Below, piece after piece: positions 1-5,432 of a stretch of 8,758 bases of DNA. How positions within the stretch are numbered: position 1 is the stretch's first letter; the number at the start of each line of letters is the position of its first letter. The stretch spans positions 1 to 8,758 of the forward strand of contig JAOUKW010000161.1 of assembly GCA_029882335.1 (NCBI GenBank), in the 5' to 3' direction. The position numbers and the translations under genes were made by a program. The notes under the pieces are model-generated. The model worked only from the letters and a program-made list of their open reading frames with translations. It was not told the DNA's origin and did no database searches. The stretch is from Candidatus Heimdallarchaeota archaeon. Its GTDB lineage: Archaea; Asgardarchaeota; Heimdallarchaeia; Heimdallarchaeales; Kariarchaeaceae.

Positions 1-382
1 TTTCTGCTGCTCTTTTAGCAATTTGACTTCGTTTATCAACACGTACATCTTTAATCTCTTCCAAGACTATTTTACAAATACATGCACCAACTCTATCAAC
101 AGATTCTAATGTAGCTGCAATGATTGCAGTTTCAATTTGGTTTAAACTAGAGGGAATAGAAATTTTTCCTTTAGTCGATCCTGAAACATTCTCAATATCT
201 AAATCGATCCTACCAATTCGTCCACTTCTTTGTAGCTGTTTTAGTTCTAACTCTTGATCTAATAGACCTTCAGTTTGACCAAATAAAGCACCAACGATAT
301 CGCTAGGTTCAACAATTCCTTCAACCGAAATACTGGCAATTAACTTATATTTGACTGTTTCGTCACTATATTTATTACCCAT
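1..382 (-). CDS. dnaG: Archaeal DnaG primase-like protein, N-terminal part (partial)
   Basis: The reading frame starts at the ATG complementary to 380-382 and stays open for 127 codons to the left edge, so the TOPRIM catalytic part lies outside the window. The visible protein begins MGNKYSDETVKYKL and carries the archaeal DnaG N-terminal signature: VEGIVEPSDIVGALFGQTEGLL, then LQRSGRIGRIDLDIE, then ISIPSSLNQIETAIIAATLESVDRVGAC, and finally IKDVRVDKRSQIAKRAAE. In studied archaea this protein is a TOPRIM-type primase. It is also an RNA-binding subunit of the exosome, where the N-terminal region contacts Csl4 and poly(A)-rich RNA. Which role dominates here cannot be seen. The start is supported by a GGTGA ribosome binding site at 390-394 (minus strand), seven bases upstream, and by a TATA-like palindrome at 423-440. 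The gene is divergent from the glycosyltransferase, with about 0.65 kb between them. The family call is firm; only the 5' end is assessed. Confidence 0.93.
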   Translation of the reverse strand, partial: MGNKYSDETVKYKLIASISVEGIVEPSDIVGALFGQTEGLLDQELELKQLQRSGRIGRIDLDIENVSGSTKGKISIPSSLNQIETAIIAATLESVDRVGACICKIVLEEIKDVRVDKRSQIAKRAAE

Positions 383-389
383 ATTTCTT

Positions 390-394
390 TCACC
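390..394 (-). promoter_or_regulatory. Shine-Dalgarno site of dnaG
   Basis: On the minus strand GGTGA lies seven bases before the ATG at 382. It matches the anti-SD end of archaeal 16S rRNA and decides the start codon. Confidence 0.7.
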
Positions 395-422
395 AGATCC
401 TTACTACTTTGGAATAATTTAA

Positions 423-440
423 TTTAAATAATTATTTAAA
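423..440. promoter_or_regulatory. Symmetric TATA-like palindrome upstream of dnaG
   Basis: TTTAAATAATTATTTAAA is an 18-base perfect palindrome. It presents TTTAAATA, an exact match to the common archaeal TATA-box form, on both strands (minus 440-433, plus 423-430). On the minus strand the box is 51-58 bases before the dnaG ATG. That fits a transcription start near 410 and a short leader that includes the GGTGA site. No clear purine-rich BRE is visible beside it. The surrounding DNA is extremely AT-rich, so chance palindromes are more likely than usual. The promoter role is inferred from position and consensus only. Confidence 0.45.
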
Positions 441-769
441 AAAAAATTTATTCAAAAATAAAAAGTACCAAAATTATAAGGTATCTAAATTATATTATTC
501 TACTATCAAATATAAGCCTTAACTTTATATTAAAGAAATTATCTTATTAAAAAACAAATTTACTAAAAAAAATCTAAAAATATTTTATACAAATAGAGTA
601 ATTATCATTATTTCCTGCAAAATATATAAATTATATTTCTATTTGTTTCACCATTATTAAATACGTAATATCGGGTTATAATAAATATATTACTGCATTT
701 TAAGTAGCTAAATTTTATAGTAAATAATGATATCTTTGAAATCATACTTTGTACTTATTAGAGTGTAAA

Positions 770-829
770 TGCCTAATATTGCACATACATATCATCAAAC
801 AAGTTCTCTATGATGTCCTCGATTAGGCA
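770..829. other. Candidate structured RNA or stem-loop element
   Basis: An 8-base inverted repeat, TGCCTAAT (770-777) and ATTAGGCA (822-829), encloses a second smaller helix. That inner helix pairs ACAT (787-790) with ATGT (813-816) and CAT (793-795) with ATG (810-812), with a two-base AT bulge. The element is visibly richer in G and C than the flanking DNA. Neither strand gives a complete C/D box set, although TGATGA occurs on the minus strand, so it is not called a snoRNA-like guide. The nested pairing and base composition are seen; a function as a small RNA, leader or protein-binding site is inference. Confidence 0.3.
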
Positions 830-1038
830 AATTTAATTTAATTTTCCTGTATAAGCGATTTATGATATAATATTGAAATTACATACATAAAATGCAAAAA
901 TAAAATAATGTTCTTGACGAATTCTTGATAAAATTTCTACTTATTATTTGAAATCTTTGTAAATATTAAAAACAGTTCAAAAAGGATGTTTGATGAGGGT
1001 TCATCATTTCAATAAAAAAAAGCAGCTTATCAATTTCT

Positions 1039-2541
1039 TTGAAATTATTTGCATCACTTATAATTGTGCTAGGATTCATACATGCATATGTTGCAATAAC
1101 AACTATACAAAGTGAAACCTTTCTTTATTGGCAATCAACTATAATATACATTCAGTTAATTGTTGAAATTTTTATTTTCTTTCAAATAGCAATAATGATA
1201 TGGAGTTATGCAGGAATTGTTCATTACAATGACAACTATAAGACATTAGAAGATTTGACAGAATATCCAGATATTGATGTATTTATTCCTATTAGAAATG
1301 GATCTGCAAAATACTTAGAAGAGACTATTATAGCTTTAAAAAATCAAGATTATCCACAAGAAAAAGTACATATCATTGTAGCCGATGATACACCAAACCA
1401 AGAACTTGCAAATTTATATAAATCAATTACTTTAAGACATGATGTAAAATTAATTTATGATAATAGTAATTCAAAATTTAAAGCAGGTATGCTTAACATA
1501 GCACTAAAATTTGCAAATTCAAAATATGTTTGTTTCTTTGATCATGATCAAATACCTGCTCAAGGAATATTAAAGCATTTTATTAATATTCTTGAACATA
1601 ATCCTCAATATAGCTTTGTTCAAGCAAAGAAAATGTTTAAAGATTTACATAATTTATCTAGAGTTTGGTCTGCATTGCTATACCTTCAATTTTTTGAAAT
1701 TATGGAAAAATTAAAACAAAATTCAAAAAGTGTATTTTTTGCAGGATCTACCGCTTGTTTTAGAAGAAATGCAATAAATCTTGTCGGTGGTATGCCAGAA
1801 GACACTTTTACAGAAGATAATGAATTAACTATAAGATTATTATTGTTAGGATCAATCGGAACTTTCACCAATAAAATAGGTTCACTTGGTACAGTACCAG
1901 ATGGATTTGTTAATCAAGTAGCACAGTTATGGAGATGGTCGCATGGTGGAACAAATGTCCTTAGCTTATATGGTTTACCTGTAATCAAAAGCAAAAAATT
2001 ATCTATTGCTCAAAAAATAGATATCATTGCAACATTATCAATAACCCCAATACTAGTTTGTGTATATATTTATTCAATCTCATTTATTCCTTTAATCATA
2101 ACTGGAGTGGATTCTCCACGATTAGTAATTGGAACATTTTCATCTTTAGCTATTATTCCAATTATTATTTCCTCTACCTATATCATTTTGGCTACACTTG
2201 CCGTCGTTTTCTCAAAAGAAGATGAAAGATCAGAATTCAAGTTATCTCATTTACCAGGATTTTTCTTAATAGGACTTGCAAATAATATATTAATCCTGAG
2301 TAGTGGAATATTTGGTTTACTAAGAAAATTAGGACCTAAATCCAAACGAGGATTGTGGATGAGAGATATAAAAGTAATCCAAATCAGTTTTATTGGATTA
2401 ATCATAGGGTTGATTGTTGAATATTTTGCCATTAATTGGTTCCTTGATGGTTTCTATTCAGCAATATTGTTGATACTAGTTTCCTCAACATTATTACCCA
2501 CATTTTTTATTGCTCTATATTATGTAAAAATTAAACCATAG
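1039..2541 (+). CDS. Membrane-bound family 2 glycosyltransferase, cellulose-synthase-like
   Basis: A 500-residue integral membrane glycosyltransferase that probably builds and exports a polysaccharide from nucleotide sugars. Two membrane segments (about 3-22 and 36-58) precede a GT-A catalytic domain (about 77-305), followed by about five membrane segments (325-495). The domain has the set expected of processive enzymes: VADD (D116, D117), the metal-binding DHD (168-170), TED with the likely catalytic base (258-260) and QLWRW (296-300), matching Q(Q/R)xRW. There is no PilZ domain. Which polymer is made (cellulose, poly-N-acetylglucosamine, hyaluronan-like or other) cannot be told. The start is uncertain. 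TTG at 1039 is the best in-frame start but lacks a Shine-Dalgarno site, and an upstream ATG at 993 would be in frame if the A8 run at 1014-1021 were one base shorter. Sampled lines are near 20-27% G+C, lower than the neighbours. The stop overlaps the convergent methyltransferase gene. Confidence 0.88.
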   Translation: MKLFASLIIVLGFIHAYVAITTIQSETFLYWQSTIIYIQLIVEIFIFFQIAIMIWSYAGIVHYNDNYKTLEDLTEYPDIDVFIPIRNGSAKYLEETIIALKNQDYPQEKVHIIVADDTPNQELANLYKSITLRHDVKLIYDNSNSKFKAGMLNIALKFANSKYVCFFDHDQIPAQGILKHFINILEHNPQYSFVQAKKMFKDLHNLSRVWSALLYLQFFEIMEKLKQNSKSVFFAGSTACFRRNAINLVGGMPEDTFTEDNELTIRLLLLGSIGTFTNKIGSLGTVPDGFVNQVAQLWRWSHGGTNVLSLYGLPVIKSKKLSIAQKIDIIATLSITPILVCVYIYSISFIPLIITGVDSPRLVIGTFSSLAIIPIIISSTYIILATLAVVFSKEDERSEFKLSHLPGFFLIGLANNILILSSGIFGLLRKLGPKSKRGLWMRDIKVIQISFIGLIIGLIVEYFAINWFLDGFYSAILLILVSSTLLPTFFIALYYVKIKP

Positions 2542-3469
2542 ATGTAATTTGCTTTGCAATCTCATATGTAATTTTTGGAGGAACTGCCTCACCAATAATA
2601 TCATACACATAATCTAAACTTCCCGTATACTGATGTGTATCTGGAAATGTCATCAAACGTGCATTTTCAAGAGGGGTTAATATTCTATCTTGACTATAAT
2701 GGATAAATCTACTTTTCCCCATAACTACAGGAGCAGGAACATCAGGAAGAATTCTTATATAATTCTGATACTGTTTCTTTGCACCCATAAAATAGACAAG
2801 AGATTGACCAAATGAAGTAGAAGGTAAATTAGCCATATATTTCTCAGGTAATGAAGATGTTATATGCCATTCATACTTATCTGGATAATTTGGAAGTGGT
2901 AAATCCCCAATTGCATCATGCACAGAGATTTGCGAAAAATCGGGACATATTAGATCAATATTTGAGATTATTACTCGAGTTCTCTTAGAAGGAACACCCC
3001 ACCTCTCTGCCTCAATAATATTAAAATATGGAGGTGACAAACCACTATCAATTATTTCTTCTCGTAGTAATTCCTGATTTTCTCCATCCAAAATTCCCTT
3101 AACATTTTCAATGAAGTAGTATTCAGGATTTAAATCTGCAATCAACCTTATTGCATGGAGCATTAATCGACCTGTTTCATCTGAATACAATCTATCAAAT
3201 GGATCAAAGATCCTATTTTGATTAGCAGAAGTAAATGGCTCACACGGTGGTGATGCAGTAACTATAGTTGGAGGTTTGGAAAGAAATCTTTCAATTTCTT
3301 GGTATCTTAATTTAGAAACGTCTTTCTTATGTACAACATCCCCAAAATTTAATTTAAAAGTATCTATGCAATGTTCCGCTAAATCAACTGCGAATTCAGT
3401 AGTAAAACCAGCTTGATGAAAACCTGCACTTGAACCTCCTCCACCACAAAATAAGTCAACAATATTCAT
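2531..3469 (-). CDS. DNA (cytosine-5) methyltransferase, orphan
   Basis: A complete 312-residue C5-cytosine methyltransferase of the Dcm/M.HhaI class, which transfers a methyl group from S-adenosylmethionine to cytosine in a specific DNA site. Motifs run in the usual order: motif I DLFCGGGG (about 5-12), motif IV ASPPCEPFTSAN with catalytic C76, motif VI IENV (about 120-123), motif VIII WGVPSKRTRVI (162-165 as KRTR), a short target-recognition stretch (about 170-262), motif IX LENARLMTFPD (to 277) and motif X IGEAVPP (about 292-298). Motif IV reads PCE where most relatives read PCQ. All core residues are present, so activity is expected; the target site is unknown. I chose ATG at 3469, with GTGA four bases upstream; TTG at 3472 would add one residue. 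It is the last gene of the sufD-Rieske unit, 13 bases after the Rieske stop. No restriction endonuclease, Vsr or specificity gene is next to it, so it looks solitary. Confidence 0.93.
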   Translation of the reverse strand: MNIVDLFCGGGGSSAGFHQAGFTTEFAVDLAEHCIDTFKLNFGDVVHKKDVSKLRYQEIERFLSKPPTIVTASPPCEPFTSANQNRIFDPFDRLYSDETGRLMLHAIRLIADLNPEYYFIENVKGILDGENQELLREEIIDSGLSPPYFNIIEAERWGVPSKRTRVIISNIDLICPDFSQISVHDAIGDLPLPNYPDKYEWHITSSLPEKYMANLPSTSFGQSLVYFMGAKKQYQNYIRILPDVPAPVVMGKSRFIHYSQDRILTPLENARLMTFPDTHQYTGSLDYVYDIIGEAVPPKITYEIAKQITSMV

Positions 3470-3482
3470 CAACTCACATTTA

Positions 3483-3800
3483 CTAAATTTTTATGTAAAG
3501 TTTTCCATCTTTAACTAATGTTTCATACGTTTGAAGAGTTTCTATTGCAGGTGGGTTTTGTGGTTCACCAGACTCAACTTCAAAAATAGATGTATGTAAC
3601 ATACAAGTTACATAACCATCGGCAAAATGTCCCTTTGTTAAATCATAGTATTTATGTGAACAAATCCTTGAGCTTACAATATATTTTCCATCAATTTTAA
3701 CAACCATTAACTCTTCCCCCTCAATATTTACCGGCATTAGTTTATCATCAGGTATATCTTCAATATTACAAACTTCAACATGATTGTCAGGATCGTACAT
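3483..3800 (-). CDS. Rieske-type [2Fe-2S] ferredoxin
   Basis: A 105-residue soluble protein consisting of a single Rieske domain. The two cluster-binding motifs are C47-S-H49 and C66-M-L-H69, so both Cys/His pairs needed for a Rieske [2Fe-2S] centre are intact. The two disulfide cysteines of respiratory-type Rieske proteins are absent, as in the ferredoxins of ring-hydroxylating dioxygenases. There is no signal peptide or membrane anchor, so it is cytoplasmic. A GGTGA ribosome binding site (3807-3811, minus strand) lies six bases before the ATG, in the 12-base gap after sufD, so the two genes are almost certainly co-transcribed. From context I infer a role as electron donor for cluster assembly, or as a client or holder of clusters. 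No oxygenase partner is visible here. The family is firm; the role is not. Confidence 0.92.
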   Translation of the reverse strand: MYDPDNHVEVCNIEDIPDDKLMPVNIEGEELMVVKIDGKYIVSSRICSHKYYDLTKGHFADGYVTCMLHTSIFEVESGEPQNPPAIETLQTYETLVKDGKLYIKI

Positions 3801-3806
3801 CTAGTT

Positions 3807-3811
3807 TCACC
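3807..3811 (-). promoter_or_regulatory. Shine-Dalgarno site of the Rieske gene
   Basis: On the minus strand GGTGA sits between the sufD stop and the Rieske ATG with a six-base spacer. It fixes the Rieske start and indicates independent translation initiation on a shared mRNA. Confidence 0.7.
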
Positions 3812-3812
3812 T

Positions 3813-5114
3813 TTATTGAGAAACAACATCCCATTTATGAGAAAGATATTCTCTTGCGACATCAGACATTTTAGAATTTTCAATTGTTTTAAAGATGTAT
3901 TCAAAATATCCTTTAATTAACATTTCCTTAGATTGGGTTAATGGTATGCCCCTCGATTGAAGATAAAATAATTGACTTTCATCTAATGGTTCTACTGATG
4001 CAGCATGAGCAGCCTTTACATCATTTTGATCAATTTTCAATGCAGGGATAGCAATAACTTTTCCTTTACCAATGGTCATTCCCTGAGATGTTAACCATGA
4101 ATCTGCATTAACTCCAGGTTTAGCTATCACAATCATTCCCCTCAAAACAGATTCAGATTTATCCATCATTACTTGTCTAGCATGGGTTTGTCCAATAGTA
4201 TCTCGCGCATTGTGATGTAATTCAGACTTAACGTCATATCTTTGACTATTATTACCAAAGGAAATGAATAAATCATATCCTTCTGATCCTTGACCATATA
4301 AATCCACATTACTGTTATATCTAGTAATATCTCCACCTTGTTGTTGTATTGCACTCTTGTATTTACCATAACGATTTAATTTTGCAAATTTTGCGGATAT
4401 ATGAACTGTTTTTTTACTCCAATTTTGTATCTGCATCACTTTTAGACTAGCATTTTCGCCAACAAAAATGCTTTGAATTCCAGAATACAATTGTTCAGAT
4501 TCATTTGGTTCAAAATTTTCAAAAAGTTCAATCAAGTTTATTTGAGAACCTTCTGATAAATAAATAATAAATTCAGAGTAATGAGCAATTTCTTTTGATT
4601 TCAACATAGATAATTTTACCAATGGTTCATCAATTATTACGTTTTTTGGCATATAGAGAAGAATTATTGATTTTGCAAATGCTCGAGATAAAGAACCTAA
4701 TTTATCAAAATTCTCTGAAAATGATACTTCATCTATAATTTGTTTTGCCATAGTTTCATCCAATTTTATAAAATCATTAATATCACCAAAAAATACTCCC
4801 TTTTCAATTAATTCGGGAGATAACATAGATTTTAATCCATTTTCAGTCTCAATTAAGCTTGGTTTTAAATCAGAAAGATCTTTCTCGTATATTTCATCCC
4901 CATCCGTAGATAGCATTAAATTTTTTGGGTTAAATTTTCTAAAATCAGTATATTTGTGAAATAAATTATCTTTATCATAATTTAAACTTTTAAATTCATC
5001 AAACGCCTGCATTCTTCTATTCTTAATCCAACTAACTTCATTTTTATTATCCGATAATGTTGTAATTTTTTCCTTGGTCGTATATTCCGTCTCAAAAAGT
5101 TTTAGTGTACTCAT
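3813..5114 (-). CDS. sufD: Fe-S cluster assembly scaffold protein SufD
   Basis: A 433-residue SufB/SufD-family protein. With SufB and the ATPase SufC, SufD forms the cytoplasmic SufBCD scaffold on which Fe-S clusters are assembled. The N-terminal part (about 1-160) is variable and mostly helical; the beta-helix core and C-terminal SufC-contacting part run from about 165 to 415. Recognisable stretches are VMQIQNWS (226-233), HHNARDTIGQTHARQVM (300-316) and AAHAASVEPLDESQLFYLQSRG (368-389). H370 corresponds to the histidine of E. coli SufD (H360) implicated in cluster assembly. The protein has no cysteine, which separates it from SufB and supports the SufD assignment. ATG at 5114 is the natural start, preceded only by a weak SD-like stretch. 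It heads a unit with the Rieske and methyltransferase genes and diverges from sufB. SufC, which usually lies next to these genes, is missing from the window. Confidence 0.9.
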   Translation of the reverse strand: MSTLKLFETEYTTKEKITTLSDNKNEVSWIKNRRMQAFDEFKSLNYDKDNLFHKYTDFRKFNPKNLMLSTDGDEIYEKDLSDLKPSLIETENGLKSMLSPELIEKGVFFGDINDFIKLDETMAKQIIDEVSFSENFDKLGSLSRAFAKSIILLYMPKNVIIDEPLVKLSMLKSKEIAHYSEFIIYLSEGSQINLIELFENFEPNESEQLYSGIQSIFVGENASLKVMQIQNWSKKTVHISAKFAKLNRYGKYKSAIQQQGGDITRYNSNVDLYGQGSEGYDLFISFGNNSQRYDVKSELHHNARDTIGQTHARQVMMDKSESVLRGMIVIAKPGVNADSWLTSQGMTIGKGKVIAIPALKIDQNDVKAAHAASVEPLDESQLFYLQSRGIPLTQSKEMLIKGYFEYIFKTIENSKMSDVAREYLSHKWDVVSQ

Positions 5115-5151
5115 ACCAATATACCTAATCTATATTAATCATTATTTTGTT

Positions 5152-5169
5152 TCCTTTTTAAAATAAGGA
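5152..5169 (-). promoter_or_regulatory. Putative sufD promoter TATA with flanking inverted repeat
   Basis: TTTTTAAAAT at 5155-5164 lies 41-50 bases before the sufD ATG, a spacing that predicts a short leader. It is framed by TCCTT and AAGGA (5152-5156, 5165-5169), a 5-base inverted repeat that could be bound by a regulator. This rests on position and consensus only. Confidence 0.3.
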
Positions 5170-5174
5170 TAAGT
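5166..5174 (+). repeat. Direct repeat AGGATAAGT, copy 1
   Basis: Nine identical bases recur at 5351-5359. The following bases (CTAAT here, TGAAT in the other copy) match at three of five positions. Copy 1 lies near the sufD promoter, copy 2 upstream of sufB. A shared regulator site is possible but unproven. Confidence 0.3.
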
Positions 5175-5350
5175 CTAATAGTCTTCTTTTTATTTTTTCT
5201 ACAATAATTGAGATATATAACCATTATATTGATGGTCGAATGTTCAATAGTGTATTGTAATTCTTATAAAAATAAAAAGAAACCATAAATACTATATCTC
5301 CTTTGAAAATTATCATATTGTGTAACTTAATTTTTCACACTTTGTTATTT

Positions 5351-5359
5351 AGGATAAGT
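5351..5359 (+). repeat. Direct repeat AGGATAAGT, copy 2
   Basis: Second copy of the 9-base repeat, about 40 bases before the putative sufB TATA element. In such AT-rich DNA a 9-base match containing GG is only mildly unlikely, so this is a suggestion. Confidence 0.3.
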
Positions 5360-5390
5360 TGAATTGTAAACTTATTTATTAACCCTAAAA

Positions 5391-5423
5391 CTATATCATA
5401 ATTAGGAATAAATATAGTTCCTA
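5391..5423 (+). promoter_or_regulatory. Putative sufB promoter and operator
   Basis: A TATA-like CTATATCA (5391-5398) is followed by a perfect 6-base inverted repeat TAGGAA (5403-5408) and TTCCTA (5418-5423) with a 9-base spacer. The repeat ends nine bases before the ATG at 5433 and would cover the expected transcription start. That is the usual place for an archaeal repressor to block transcription. DtxR-type metal regulators often use TAGG/CCTA half-sites, which makes iron-dependent control conceivable; no regulator gene is in the window. Confidence 0.4.
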
Positions 5424-5432
5424 TGATTGATT

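Larger units (their letters stand above)
383..1038. other. Long AT-rich intergenic region between dnaG and the glycosyltransferase
   Basis: About 650 bases with no convincing protein-coding frame on either strand. The frames starting with ATG that I followed, for example at 728 and 993, close quickly or shift out of frame. The dnaG promoter elements sit at the left end. A stem-loop element of higher G+C lies at 770-829. A TATA-like stretch (TTTGTAAATA, about 956-965) lies near the right end and could serve the glycosyltransferase. The rest is low-complexity A/T sequence in which I see nothing further. Confidence 0.6.
5115..5426. other. Divergent control region between sufD and sufB
   Basis: About 310 bases without a coding frame that must hold the promoters for both suf transcripts. 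Visible items are a TATA-like TTTTTAAAAT (5155-5164) for sufD, a TATA-like CTATATCA (5391-5398) for sufB, a direct repeat AGGATAAGT (5166-5174 and 5351-5359), an inverted repeat TAGGAA-N9-TTCCTA (5403-5423), and a shorter TCCTT-N8-AAGGA around the sufD TATA (5152-5169). I see no RNA gene in it. Confidence 0.6.

Noticed and set aside
778..821. C/D box guide RNA in the intergenic stem-loop
   Set aside because: TGATGA occurs on the minus strand, but a correctly spaced CTGA D box and a C'/D' pair are missing, so only a generic structured element is reported.
2531..3469. Restriction-modification system around the methyltransferase
   Set aside because: Both neighbours are accounted for (glycosyltransferase and Rieske protein). 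No endonuclease, specificity subunit or phage-defence gene is present in the window.
4169..4369. Second minus-strand frame of 66 codons inside sufD
   Set aside because: It overlaps conserved SufD core sequence in another frame and has no family signature, so it is a shadow frame.
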